The translations under genes were made by a program, and so were the position numbers. From assembly GCF_000717745.1 (NCBI RefSeq), contig NZ_JOBH01000005.1:248001-312000 (forward strand): a DNA stretch of 64,000 nucleotides. The letters run 5' to 3'. The DNA comes from Streptomyces violens. Lineage in GTDB: Bacteria; Actinomycetota; Actinomycetes; Streptomycetales; Streptomycetaceae. Shown piece by piece: positions 9,417 through 17,388 of this stretch. The notes beneath the pieces were generated by a model that was not told the origin of the DNA, did not search any database, and was given only the letters and a program-made list of their open reading frames with translations. The stretch's first letter is position 1; each line of letters opens with the position of its first letter.

Positions 9417-10118
9417 TCAGCCGTCCAGCGCGGCGCGCCAGGTCCGGACGGCGGCCGGGGAGACCGGCGCCGACCAGCCGGCCGGGCGGGCCGCGCCGCC
9501 GATGTGGAAGGCAGTGACGCCCGCGGCGCGCAGCCGCGGGACGTGCGCGAGGGTGAGGCCGCCGCCCGCCATGATCTGCGGGCCGTACCCGGGCTCGCCG
9601 GCCGCCGCGCGCGCCGCCTCGGCGAGCAGCACGGGCAGCCCGTCGTCGACTCCGGCGGCCGAGCCCGCGGTGAGGTAGGTGTCCAGGCCGGGCCGGTCGT
9701 CGAGGCGTTTGCGCAGGCCGTCGCGGTCGGCGGCGCGGTCGATGGCGCGGTGGAAGGTCCAGCGGCAGCCGTTGATCACCTCGGTCAGCGCGTCCACGGC
9801 GGCGAGGTCGGGGCCGCCGTCCTCGGCGAGGAATCCGAGGACGAACTGCTCGGCGCCCTCGGCACGGAGCGCGGCGGCGTCGGCGCACAGTGCGTCGAAC
9901 GTCCGGGCGTCGCCCGCGGCGAAGCCGTCCGCCGCGCGCAGCATGACGCGCAGCGGGATGGTGACGGCGGCCCGGACGGCGGCGAAGGTCTCGCGGGGCG
10001 GGGTGAGTCCGTCGGACGCCATGTCCGTGACCAGTTCGAGGCGGTCCGCCCCTCCGGCCTCGGCCGCGGCGGCATCCGCCGCGTCGAGCGCGATCACCTC
10101 GAGAATTGGTCTAGACAT
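9417..10118 (-). CDS. cutC: CutC-family copper homeostasis protein
   Basis: A 233-residue TIM-barrel protein of the CutC family. The family signature is clear: LEVIALDAADAAAAEAGGAD near the N-terminus, RLELVTDMASDGLTPP, then the FVLGFLAEDGGPD strand, CRWTFHRAID and a C-terminal GPQIMAGGGLT. CutC was first linked to copper tolerance in E. coli, but its biochemical activity is uncertain. The ATG at 10118 sits inside a DasR-like 16-mer (10105-10120), which suggests control by aminosugar availability rather than copper. It is convergent with HelD, the stops being 20 bp apart. Confidence 0.9.
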   Translation of the reverse strand: MSRPILEVIALDAADAAAAEAGGADRLELVTDMASDGLTPPRETFAAVRAAVTIPLRVMLRAADGFAAGDARTFDALCADAAALRAEGAEQFVLGFLAEDGGPDLAAVDALTEVINGCRWTFHRAIDRAADRDGLRKRLDDRPGLDTYLTAGSAAGVDDGLPVLLAEAARAAAGEPGYGPQIMAGGGLTLAHVPRLRAAGVTAFHIGGAARPAGWSAPVSPAAVRTWRAALDG

Positions 10119-10120
10119 GT
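10105..10120. promoter_or_regulatory. DasR-responsive-element-like 16-mer over the cutC start codon
   Basis: The sequence ATTGGTCTAGACATGT matches 14 of 16 positions of the dre consensus recalled for Streptomyces DasR (A, C/T, TGG, T/A, CTA, G/C, ACCA, C/G, T). The core TTGGTCTAGAC is perfect and the mismatches lie in the right arm. The site covers the cutC ATG, so a bound GntR-type repressor would block transcription or initiation. Binding is inferred. Confidence 0.5.
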
Positions 10121-10269
10121 GCTCAAGAGTGCCATACCCGGCAGGCCGGCGCTACGGAGCAACACCGATCCGACGCGAATGCGTCCGGCGCGAACGTGCC
10201 CGGCACGCTCCGGCGATCGGCGCGATCACCTGTGGTGAGGCCGCCGGTCCGGATGCGCACAATGGTCGT

Positions 10270-10977
10270 ATGGCTTCCTCCCCGACGGACCGCACGGACC
10301 GCATGGACCCGGGTGAACACCTGCGCCGCCGCTGGCACGACGCCGTCACGGCGCTCCGGAACGACGATGCGGCGACCGAGCCCGGCACCGCGATCGCCCT
10401 GCCGCCCGACCCCGCTCCGTACGCCGACAACCTGCTGGCGCGCTGGGCCGAGCCGCAGCGCCGCTATCACACGACGGAGCATCTGGCCGCGGTACTGGAC
10501 CGGATCGACGAGCTCGCTGGGCATGCCGCCGAGCCCGATGTCGTACGGCTCGCGGCGTGGTTCCACGACGCCGTCTACCGCCCGGACCGGTCCGAGAACG
10601 AGGAGCGCAGCGCGGCGCTCGCCGAGCGGGCGCTGCCGGAGCTGGGGATCGACGCGGAGCGCACGGCGGAGGTGGCGCGTCTCGTGCGGCTCACGGTCAC
10701 GCACGATCCGGCCGAGGGGGACAGCAACGGCGAGGTACTGTGCGACGCGGATCTGGCGGTACTGGCCGGGGCGCCGGAGCAGTACGCGGCGTACGCGGCC
10801 GCGGTGCGCGAGGAGTTCGCGTTCGTGCCGGACGAGGCGTTCCGGGCGGGCCGGGCCGATGTACTGCGTCAACTGCTGGCGCTGCCGCGGCTGTTCCGTA
10901 CGCCTGAGGGGCACGACAGATGGGAGCGGCTGGCCCGGCGGAACCTGACCACGGAGCTCGACCTTCTGACGGCATGA
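10270..10977 (+). CDS. HD-domain metal-dependent phosphohydrolase-like protein
   Basis: A 235-residue protein of the predicted metal-dependent HD phosphohydrolase family. Metal ligands can be seen: His in YHTTEHLAAVLDRI (about residue 62), the HD pair in RLAAWFHDAVYRP (about 97), and a downstream Asp in VLCDADLAVLAG. The family is usually about 200-230 residues long, so this one is complete. The ATG at 10270 is used; the open frame continues upstream but overlaps cutC, where it is a shadow. It is divergent from cutC with about 150 bp between them. The substrate is unknown. Confidence 0.85.
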   Translation: MASSPTDRTDRMDPGEHLRRRWHDAVTALRNDDAATEPGTAIALPPDPAPYADNLLARWAEPQRRYHTTEHLAAVLDRIDELAGHAAEPDVVRLAAWFHDAVYRPDRSENEERSAALAERALPELGIDAERTAEVARLVRLTVTHDPAEGDSNGEVLCDADLAVLAGAPEQYAAYAAAVREEFAFVPDEAFRAGRADVLRQLLALPRLFRTPEGHDRWERLARRNLTTELDLLTA

Positions 10978-11070
10978 GGCGGGGGTGCGGGGGCTGGGGC
11001 AGGGGCGGGGGCGCCGGGGTCCGGGGCGCACCACACTCGGGTTCCTACGTGCCGTTCTCGCGCGCCTCGT

Positions 11071-11322
11071 TCAGCGGCGCTCGCCCCGGCTGCGGGCGTT
11101 GGCCAGCGCCGTCCGGGCGGCCAGGCGTTCGCGCGGGGTGGCGGCCCGGGTGTCGGCCGGCAGGCAGTCCCACTCGCGTCCGCCCCCCGGCGGACGGAGC
11201 TGTACGTAGGGCCCTTCGTGCCCCATCACCTCCCCGATCCTGCCTAGCCGGGTGTCGAACACATACGAACCCTTCGCCGGGAGCGTCACCGGGTACCTCG
11301 CCTCTCCGGTAGCTGACCTCAC
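11071..11322 (-). CDS. Small conserved Streptomyces protein, often next to XRE/DUF397 genes
   Basis: An 83-residue protein with the pattern YVFDTRLGRIGEVMGHEGPY followed by VQLRPPGGGREWDCLPAD. This is a recurrent Streptomyces type annotated as hypothetical, with a small beta-barrel-like core that resembles a ligand- or nucleic-acid-binding fold. The GTG at 11322 falls within a fourfold 10-bp repeat that itself contains GTG AGG units, so the true start is ambiguous by one or two repeats. It is divergent from the XRE regulator at 11460. No function is assigned. Confidence 0.65.
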   Translation of the reverse strand: MRSATGEARYPVTLPAKGSYVFDTRLGRIGEVMGHEGPYVQLRPPGGGREWDCLPADTRAATPRERLAARTALANARSRGERR

Positions 11323-11356
11323 TGCGCCTCACCGCGCCTCACTGCGCCTCATCGCG
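11317..11356. repeat. Four tandem 10-bp repeats over a start region
   Basis: Four head-to-tail copies of CCTCACTGCG with one-base variants (ACTGCG, ACCGCG, ACTGCG, ATCGCG) span the start of the 83-residue protein. On its coding strand each unit reads GTGAGGCGCA, so the repeat supplies several GTG codons and AGG-containing ribosome-binding-like sequences. Confidence 0.8.
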
Positions 11357-11459
11357 CTCCGTGTCGTCTTACTGCTCGTGTCTATATGGTGACGGTCCGG
11401 GGTTAAGCTTGACAGAGGGTGACGTCCAACAACACCAGGTGCACGACAGGGAGTGGGCC

Positions 11460-12293
11460 ATGCCGAAGCCGAAACAACTGGATCCGTCGCTTTCACCGAG
11501 GGCGCTCTACGGCGCTGAGCTGCGGTTCAAGCGAGAAAGTGCGGGGCTGACGCAGGCAGAGCTCGGGGCGCCGATGTTCGTGAGCGGGTCGTTCATCGGC
11601 CAGCTCGAATCGGGCGCACGACGGATGCAGGGGGAGTACGCACGGCGGATCGACGAGATCCTCGGCACGGACGGATTCTTCGAGCGGAACGTCGAAGCCG
11701 CCCAGCGTTCCCGCTATCCGGAACACTTCGCAGACGCCGCCGAGTTCGAGGCGATGGCGATCTCGATCAGGGAATACGCCCCGCTGCTCGTCCCGGGGCT
11801 GCTGCAAACGGAGGATTACGCGCGGGCCGTTTTCCGCGCGGTGCACCCGGTCGCCCCGGAGGGGGTCATCGACGACTTACTGTCCGCGCGACTGGACCGG
11901 GCCCGCGTTCTCGAGGATCCAACAACCCCCCTGTTCTGGGCGGTGCTGGACGAGAACGTGCTGCGCCGCCCTGTAGGCGGTCCGGCCGCGATGCACACCC
12001 AGCTCGCTCATATCGCGGCACTCATGCGTCGGAATCGCGTCATCGTGCAGGTGCTGCCGTACGCGGAGGGCGCCCACGCGGCGCTCGAAGGCTCGCTGAA
12101 GCTGATGACATTTGCAGATGCACCCCCCGTCGCGTACCTACAAGGCCTTGCAACAGGGCAAATGTTGGACGAGCCTTCGCATGTGGAACGGTACGGCTTG
12201 GCTTACGATCTCGTCCGGGCCGCTGCACTGTCACCCGAAGCGTCCCTCGTTCTCATCGAGTCGGCGGCGAAGGATTACCACGATGGTTATTGA
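11460..12293 (+). CDS. XRE-family HTH regulator with DUF5753 sensor domain
   Basis: A 277-residue member of the very large Streptomyces family pairing an N-terminal Cro/C1 helix-turn-helix (residues 15-70: ELRFKRESAGLTQAELG, then FVSGSFIGQLESGARRM) with the DUF5753 domain (IREYAPLLVPGLLQTEDYAR, VIVQVLPYAEGAHAALEGS). These regulators work with small DUF397 proteins encoded just downstream, as here. Some pairs affect development and antibiotic production, but the ligand is unknown. ATG 11460 has the ribosome-binding site acagggag at a good distance. The stop overlaps the DUF397 start by 11 bp, so translation is probably coupled. Confidence 0.93.
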   Translation: MPKPKQLDPSLSPRALYGAELRFKRESAGLTQAELGAPMFVSGSFIGQLESGARRMQGEYARRIDEILGTDGFFERNVEAAQRSRYPEHFADAAEFEAMAISIREYAPLLVPGLLQTEDYARAVFRAVHPVAPEGVIDDLLSARLDRARVLEDPTTPLFWAVLDENVLRRPVGGPAAMHTQLAHIAALMRRNRVIVQVLPYAEGAHAALEGSLKLMTFADAPPVAYLQGLATGQMLDEPSHVERYGLAYDLVRAAALSPEASLVLIESAAKDYHDGY

Positions 12294-12600
12294 TCAACAC
12301 ACGTTCCACCCCGCGCGGCACGGTGCCGTTCACGGGGCGGGCCACGGCGCGGAGAGCGCCGCGGTCCGCCGCCCGGCACACCGCGCGCTCGACCTCTCCT
12401 GCATCAGCTGGCGCAAGAGCAGCTACAGCGGCGGCAGCGGCGGCGACTGCGTGGAGATGGGTCACGGCGCGCCGGGCGCGGTCCCGGTGCGCGACAGCAA
12501 GAACCCCTGGGGCCCGGCGCTCGTCCTGGCCCCGGCGACCTGGTCGGCGTTCGTCACGGCGGTACGGGATGGCGTACTGGACGGGGCCGCCGACGCCTGA
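12283..12600 (+). CDS. DUF397 protein, partner of the upstream XRE regulator
   Basis: A 105-residue protein. The C-terminal 65 residues are the DUF397 domain: ISWRKSSYSGGSGGDCVEMG, then VPVRDSKNPWGPALVLAP and a final WSAFVTAVRDG. The N-terminal 40 residues are His/Ala-rich and not conserved in the family. ATG 12283 overlaps the end of the XRE gene, the normal arrangement for these pairs, which behave much like a two-gene regulatory module (regulator plus small modulator). Confidence 0.92.
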   Translation: MVIDQHTFHPARHGAVHGAGHGAESAAVRRPAHRALDLSCISWRKSSYSGGSGGDCVEMGHGAPGAVPVRDSKNPWGPALVLAPATWSAFVTAVRDGVLDGAADA

Positions 12601-12709
12601 GCAGGGCTGACGGATTCGCGGCGGCGCGAACCTCCCGGGAATGTCAGGCGTGTTCATGCTGTTCATGCGTGTCATGCCTGCCCCTCCTGATCGCGCCGAA
12701 CGCGCCCGT

Positions 12710-14002
12710 ATGCCCATCGCTGTCTACATCCTCGGATTGTCAGTTTTTTCCCTCGGGACCTCCGAGTTCATGCTCTCGGGGATCCTCCAGCCACTGGCCC
12801 GGGACATGCACGTCTCAATCCCGCAGGCCGGGCTGCTCGTATCGGCGTTCGCGATCGGCATGGTGGTCGGCGCTCCGACGCTGGCCGCCGCCACGCTCCG
12901 CCTCCCGCGGCGCACGACGCTGATCGCGCTGCTCGCCGTCTTCGGCGTCGGCCAGGTCGCGGGCGCACTCGCGCCCTCGTACACGGTGCTCTTCATCTCC
13001 CGGGTGGTGAGCGCGCTGGCCTGCGCCGGCTTCTGGGCGGTGGGCGCGGCCGTGGCCGTCTCGCTGGTGCCGTTCACCGCGCGCGCCCGCGCGATGGCCG
13101 TGATGGTCGGCGGACTGAGCATCGCCAACATCGCGGGCGTGCCGGCCGGCGCGCTGCTCGGGCAGTCCGCCGGCTGGCGCGCCGCGTTCTGGGGCGTGGC
13201 GGTCCTCTCCGCGATCGGCCTCGTCGGCGTGATCGCCTTCGTGCCGCGTACGGAGGTGCCCACGGGCGAGGACCGTCCGCAGCTCCGCCGCGAACTGACG
13301 ATCTACCGTGACAAGCAGGTCTGGCTCGCGCTCAGCGCCACCGCGCTGAACGGCGCTGCGGTCTTCGCGCTCTTCTCGTACCTCTCCCCGCTGCTCACCG
13401 ACACCGCCGGGCTCGCCGAGAGCTGGGTGCCCACGGTGCTGGCGCTCTTCGGTGTGGGCGCGCTCATCGGTACCTACATAGGCGGCCGGATCGCCGACGC
13501 GCACCTGTTCCCGACCCTCTTCGGGGGCATCATCGCCTCCACCCTCGTGCTGGCGGTCCTTGCGCTCACCGCGCACAACTCCGTAGCCGCGATCGCGCTG
13601 TCCCTGATGCTGGGCGTCACGGCGTTCACCACGGCCCCGGCCCTGAACGCCCGGATGTTCAACGTCGCCAACGCCGCGCCGACGCTGGCCGGCGCCACCA
13701 CGACGGCCGCCTTCAACATCGGCAACACGCTCGGTCCGTGGCTGGGCGGCCTGGTCATCAGCGCACACTGGGGCTACCCGGCCGTGGCCTGGACCGGCGC
13801 CGCACTGGCGGCGGCCGCCGTCGCCGCGACCGCCGTCGCGTACCGACTGCAGCGCTCCACGGGCGCGGCGTCCCGGCTGGTGGCGTCCTCGGAGGCGCCG
13901 CACGCCCACGAGGCGGCGGCGGACGACCGTGGCGCCGCGGCCGACGACCGTAGCTCCGCGGCGGACGACCGCAGCGCTGCGGCGGGCGGCAAGCGCCTCT
14001 GA
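12710..14002 (+). CDS. Cmx/CmrA-type MFS drug efflux transporter
   Basis: A 430-residue, 12-helix major facilitator. The start MPIAVYILGLSVFSLGTSEF closely resembles Cmx/CmrA chloramphenicol exporters, and motif C-like GLSIANIAGVPAGALLGQ in helix 5 is typical of drug:H+ antiporters of this group. Related proteins export chloramphenicol; other substrates are possible. The frame is open 23 codons further upstream, but homology begins at ATG 12710. The C-terminal cytosolic tail carries a 7-residue repeat (AADDR units). The gene follows the XRE/DUF397 pair on the same strand, with about 110 bp between. Confidence 0.88.
   Translation: MPIAVYILGLSVFSLGTSEFMLSGILQPLARDMHVSIPQAGLLVSAFAIGMVVGAPTLAAATLRLPRRTTLIALLAVFGVGQVAGALAPSYTVLFISRVVSALACAGFWAVGAAVAVSLVPFTARARAMAVMVGGLSIANIAGVPAGALLGQSAGWRAAFWGVAVLSAIGLVGVIAFVPRTEVPTGEDRPQLRRELTIYRDKQVWLALSATALNGAAVFALFSYLSPLLTDTAGLAESWVPTVLALFGVGALIGTYIGGRIADAHLFPTLFGGIIASTLVLAVLALTAHNSVAAIALSLMLGVTAFTTAPALNARMFNVANAAPTLAGATTTAAFNIGNTLGPWLGGLVISAHWGYPAVAWTGAALAAAAVAATAVAYRLQRSTGAASRLVASSEAPHAHEAAADDRGAAADDRSSAADDRSAAAGGKRL
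13916..13978 (+). repeat. Three 21-bp tandem repeats in the transporter tail
   Basis: The segment GACGACCG recurs at 13922, 13943 and 13964, a strict 21-bp period that encodes three copies of a heptad AADDR plus two small residues. The unit length keeps the frame, so copy number could vary between strains without breaking the gene. Confidence 0.8.
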
Positions 14003-14032
14003 CGGACGGCTCCACCCGACGGGGCGGCCCGG

Positions 14033-14566
14033 TCAGCCGGCGCCGCCCCGCTCGAACCGCCAACGCGTCTGCGCGTACCGGGCGCCCCTGGCGAACCCGT
14101 AGGCGGTGACCGGCGCGACCTCGTAGACGGTCGCCCGCCCGCCGACCCGGTGCCAGAAGTCGCCGTCGCGCACGTCGTAGTGCCAGTCGGCGCCGTACTT
14201 GGCCTCATGCGCCTCGGCCAGCTGCCGCAGCCGTGCGTCGTCGTGCACCTCGGCCGCCCTGCCCTCGACCACCAGGTCCATCCCCTCACCGAGGGCGTTG
14301 GATCCGGTGGTGAGCGTGCAGTACGGGTTGGCCGCGAGGTTGCGCGCCTTGCGCTCCTCGGGGCCGGTGCTGAAGTACAGCGCGCCGTCGTGCCAGACGG
14401 CGATCAGCGGAGTGACGTGCGGTCGCCCTTCGGGGCGCACCGTCGCCAGCCAGAAGATCTCCGCGGCGGCGAGCCGGTCACGGGCCTCCGCCCAGGACGT
14501 CGGCGCCGCGTCCTCGCTGCTGTACCGGGGGTCGAGCTCGGTCGACGGTTCCTTCGCAGCCCTCAT
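14033..14566 (-). CDS. Pyridoxamine 5'-phosphate oxidase-family (FMN/F420 split-barrel) protein
   Basis: A 177-residue split-barrel protein. After a 25-residue leader it shows IFWLATVRPEGRPHVTPLIA, then VWHDGALYFSTGPEERKARNL (the KARNL cofactor-phosphate-binding segment) and MDLVVEGRAAEV. Members bind FMN, F420 or heme, and the family name does not prove PNP oxidase activity. Its length and the ending on TRWRFE agree with general-stress-type members. It is convergent with the efflux transporter, the stops being about 30 bp apart. Confidence 0.85.
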   Translation of the reverse strand: MRAAKEPSTELDPRYSSEDAAPTSWAEARDRLAAAEIFWLATVRPEGRPHVTPLIAVWHDGALYFSTGPEERKARNLAANPYCTLTTGSNALGEGMDLVVEGRAAEVHDDARLRQLAEAHEAKYGADWHYDVRDGDFWHRVGGRATVYEVAPVTAYGFARGARYAQTRWRFERGGAG

Positions 14567-14602
14567 GCCCGTACGGTACGGGAACGGACCGCACGAAAGC
14601 GG

Positions 14603-14869
14603 TCAGATCCGGCGGTTTTTCGGACGACGGAGGCCCGCGGCCGTCAGGCGGCGGACCAGTTCCTTGCTGCCGATCTCGACCGCGCCGGCGCGTACGGCAT
14701 CGGCGTACCGTTCCGCCGGCAGGTCGTAGTGATCGCGCTCGAACGCCCGCCGCGGCGCGCCGATCCGGGCCGCGAAGTCGTGCAGCTCCTCGAACGACGC
14801 GTCGCTCACCAGATGCGACCACAGCCGGCCGTGCCCCGGCCAGGTCGGCGGATCGATGTAGATCGCCAC
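14603..14869 (-). CDS. DUF4031 protein
   Basis: An 88-residue protein starting at GTG 14869 (VAIYIDPPTWPGHGRLWSHL), the diagnostic opening of DUF4031. It continues with SDASFEELHDFAARIGAPRR and FERDHYDLPAERYADAVRAG. The fold is small and no activity is established. The family is widespread in actinobacteria. Its start lies 8 bp after the stop of the upstream zinc-ribbon gene, so the two are co-transcribed. Confidence 0.85.
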   Translation of the reverse strand: MAIYIDPPTWPGHGRLWSHLVSDASFEELHDFAARIGAPRRAFERDHYDLPAERYADAVRAGAVEIGSKELVRRLTAAGLRRPKNRRI

Positions 14870-14877
14870 GCCGCCCC

Positions 14878-15240
14878 TCAGCTCCCCAGGGGCCCGCCGA
14901 GCGAGCCGACCGGGGCCACCGCAACGGCCGTCTTCGGGCAGACCCAGTGCGGGTCGGGCCCCAGCTCCGGCTCCACGTCCAGCGCGTGCGGGTCGCCGCC
15001 CTCGGTGCACACCGGGCACAGCGGCCAGCGGCCGTACCGCTCCAGCAGGGAATCCTGCACGTCCTGGGCGACGAGCCCGGCGACGAATTCGACGCCCGCC
15101 GGCCACTGCTCGACCCACCACCGGCGGTGCGCGACCGCGTCCTCCACCAGCGAGACGATGTCCGCGTCGGCGACATCGCCCGCCATCAGGTCCGCGATCA
15201 CCAGGGCCCGGGCGGCGTGCAGCGCCTGTTCCAACTCCAT
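14878..15240 (-). CDS. Conserved hypothetical protein with C-terminal CxxC motif
   Basis: A 120-residue protein. The first 70 residues are helical (LEQALHAARALVIADLMAGD, then IVSLVEDAVAHRRWWVEQW), and a cysteine-containing segment follows, with CPVC at about residue 81 and a further Cys in PHWVCPKTAV, which could form a zinc-binding knuckle. Not recognised as a named family. It is immediately upstream of the DUF4031 gene on the same strand and divergent from the RpiR regulator (about 125 bp). Confidence 0.75.
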   Translation of the reverse strand: MELEQALHAARALVIADLMAGDVADADIVSLVEDAVAHRRWWVEQWPAGVEFVAGLVAQDVQDSLLERYGRWPLCPVCTEGGDPHALDVEPELGPDPHWVCPKTAVAVAPVGSLGGPLGS

Positions 15241-15330
15241 GCGCCCATTGTCGCGCGTACACGCCGGACACCCACACGCGTTCCCCCTCGTCCCAGCGGC
15301 GCGGAGTTGTCCACAGGCGACAGAGGGGTA

Positions 15331-15363
15331 TTGACGCCGCCGGTGACTGAAATTACTTTTCAG
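15331..15363 (+). promoter_or_regulatory. Leaderless promoter with overlapping RpiR/MurR operator
   Basis: TTGACG at 15331-15336 and TACTTT at 15354-15359 have a 17-bp spacer, a good sigma-HrdB-type promoter. The predicted start point falls on or near the GTG at 15366, so the mRNA would be leaderless. Over the -10 lies a 6-5-6 inverted repeat, CTGAAA-TTACT-TTTCAG (15347-15363), of the kind bound by RpiR/MurR regulators. A second, weaker repeat (CTGAAGGAAACTTTCAA) follows inside the gene at about 15378-15394. Confidence 0.65.
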
Positions 15364-15365
15364 AG

Positions 15366-16298
15366 GTGAGCACCAGACTGAAGGAAACTTTCAACGGCGC
15401 GGCTCCCGACGCCGCGACCCCGCCCGCCCCCGCCGCCCTGGCGGCGAAGGTGCGGACCCTCGCGCCTTCCATGACCCGCTCCATGCAGCGGGTCGCGGAG
15501 ACCGTCGCCGGCGACCCGGCCGGCTGCGCCGCGCTCACCGTCACCGGCCTCGCGGAGCGCACGGGCACCAGCGAGGCCACCGTCGTCCGCACCTCCCGCC
15601 TGCTCGGTTACCCGGGCTACCGCGACCTGCGGCTGGCGCTCGCCGCCCTCGCCGCCCAGCAGGCCGCGGGCCGCGCGCCCGCCGTCACGGCGGACATAGC
15701 GGTCGACGACTCGCTCACGGACGTGGTCGCCAAGCTCGCGCAGGAAGAGCAGCAGTGCCTCGCCGACACCGCGGCCGCGCTGGACACCACCCAGCTGGAG
15801 GCGGCCGTGGCCGCGCTCGCCGGCGCCCGCAGGATCGATGTGTACGGCATAGGCGCCTCCAGCCTCGTCGGCCAGGACCTGGCCCAGAAGCTGCTGCGCA
15901 TCGGCCTGATCGCGCACGCCCACTCCGACCCGCACCTCGCGGTGACGAACGCCGTGCAGATGCGGGCCGGCGACGTCGCCGTCGCGATCACCCACTCCGG
16001 GCGCACCACGGACGTCATAGAGCCGCTGCGGGTCGCCTTCGACCGCGGCGCGACGACCATCGCGGTCACCGGCCGCCCGGACGGCGAGATCGCCTCGTAC
16101 GCCGATCACATACTGACCACGTCCACGGCGCGCGAGAGCGAGCTGCGTCCGGCGGCCATGTCCTCGCGCACGAGCCAGCTGCTCGTCGTCGACTGCCTCT
16201 TCGTCGGCGTCGCCCAGCGGACGTACGAGACGGCGGCGCCCGCCCTCTCCGCTTCGTACGAGGCCCTGGCCCACCGCCACTCCCCCCGCCCCCGCTGA
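15366..16298 (+). CDS. RpiR/MurR-family transcriptional regulator
   Basis: A 310-residue regulator with an N-terminal HTH_6 domain (residues 30-100: TGLAERTGTSEATVVRTSRL) and a C-terminal SIS sugar-phosphate-binding domain (residues 130-290: RRIDVYGIGASSLVGQDLAQ, then DVAVAITHSGRTTDVIEPLR). It lies directly upstream of murQ and a PTS EIIBC. In E. coli MurR represses murQP and responds to MurNAc-6-phosphate. The inverted repeat over its own promoter implies autoregulation. GTG 15366 is chosen because the promoter leaves no room for a leader. Confidence 0.92.
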   Translation: MSTRLKETFNGAAPDAATPPAPAALAAKVRTLAPSMTRSMQRVAETVAGDPAGCAALTVTGLAERTGTSEATVVRTSRLLGYPGYRDLRLALAALAAQQAAGRAPAVTADIAVDDSLTDVVAKLAQEEQQCLADTAAALDTTQLEAAVAALAGARRIDVYGIGASSLVGQDLAQKLLRIGLIAHAHSDPHLAVTNAVQMRAGDVAVAITHSGRTTDVIEPLRVAFDRGATTIAVTGRPDGEIASYADHILTTSTARESELRPAAMSSRTSQLLVVDCLFVGVAQRTYETAAPALSASYEALAHRHSPRPR

Positions 16299-16363
16299 CC
16301 GCTCGCCGGCCGCACGCCTCACCCGCCTCCCCCTTCAGCCGTACTCGGAGAGCCCCCACCGCC

Positions 16364-17305
16364 ATGACTTCCACCGCTGACCACACCGCCCTGCGCGCCC
16401 AGCTGGACACCCTCACCACCGAGGCGTTCCGGCCGGAGCTCGCCGAGATCGACCGGCGCTCCACCCTGGAGATCGCCCGCACGATGAACGGCGAGGACGC
16501 CACCGTCCCCGCCGCCGTCGCCGAGGAGCTGCCGCGGATCGCCGCCGCCATCGACGGCATCGCCGCGCGCATGGCCCGCGGCGGCCGGCTGATCTACGCC
16601 GGGGCCGGCACGGCCGGTCGGCTCGGCATCCTGGACGCCAGCGAGTGCCCGCCCACGTTCAACACCGATCCCGAGGAAGTGATCGGGCTGATCGCGGGCG
16701 GCCCGCCCGCGATGATCACCGCCGTGGAGGGCGCCGAGGACAGCAAGGACCTGGCCGCCGCCGAGCTGGACGCGCTGGGCCTGACCGCCGAGGACACGGT
16801 GGTCGGCATCTCCGCCTCGGGCCGTACTCCGTACGCCATCGGCGCCGTCGAGCACGCCCGCGCCCAGGGCGCGCTGACCGTGGGCCTGTCGTGCAACGCC
16901 GGATCCGCGCTCGCGGCCGCCGCCGATCACGGCATCGAGGTCGTCGTCGGCCCCGAGCTGCTGACCGGCTCGACCCGCCTGAAGGCCGGCACGGCCCAGA
17001 AGCTGGTCCTGAACATGCTCTCGACGATCACGATGATCCGGCTGGGCAAGACCTACGGAAACCTGATGGTCGACGTCCGCGCGTCCAACGACAAGCTGCG
17101 GGCCCGCTCCCGCCGCATCGTCGCGCTCGCCACGGGCGCGTCCGACACGGAGATCGAAGAAGCGCTCGCCGCCACCGACGGCGAGGTGAAGCACGCCATC
17201 CTGGTGCTCCTCGGCTCCGTGGACGGGCCCACCGCGGCCCGTCTGCTCGCCGACTCCCACGGCCACCTGCGCGCCGCGCTCCAGGCCGCCGCCAAGGAAA
17301 GCTGA
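16364..17305 (+). CDS. murQ: N-acetylmuramic acid 6-phosphate etherase
   Basis: A 313-residue SIS-domain enzyme that cleaves the lactyl ether of MurNAc-6-phosphate to give GlcNAc-6-phosphate and D-lactate in the cytoplasm. The active-site segments are intact: LIYAGAGTAGRLGILDASEC followed by PPTF, with the catalytic Glu in SECPPTF, then VVGISASGRTPYAIGA and GSTRLKAGTAQKLVLNMLST. The length matches E. coli MurQ (298 residues). ATG 16364 has GGAG 13 bp upstream. It is the second gene of the MurR-MurQ-EIIBC unit. Its product feeds NagA, encoded 13 kb away. Confidence 0.95.
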   Translation: MTSTADHTALRAQLDTLTTEAFRPELAEIDRRSTLEIARTMNGEDATVPAAVAEELPRIAAAIDGIAARMARGGRLIYAGAGTAGRLGILDASECPPTFNTDPEEVIGLIAGGPPAMITAVEGAEDSKDLAAAELDALGLTAEDTVVGISASGRTPYAIGAVEHARAQGALTVGLSCNAGSALAAAADHGIEVVVGPELLTGSTRLKAGTAQKLVLNMLSTITMIRLGKTYGNLMVDVRASNDKLRARSRRIVALATGASDTEIEEALAATDGEVKHAILVLLGSVDGPTAARLLADSHGHLRAALQAAAKES

Positions 17306-17388
17306 CCGCCCGGCGCCCTCCTCCCCCGGGGAGGCGCCGCTGCCCCGCGCCCCCGCGGCGCCCCCTCCGACAGAACAGCGCCTCGCAC

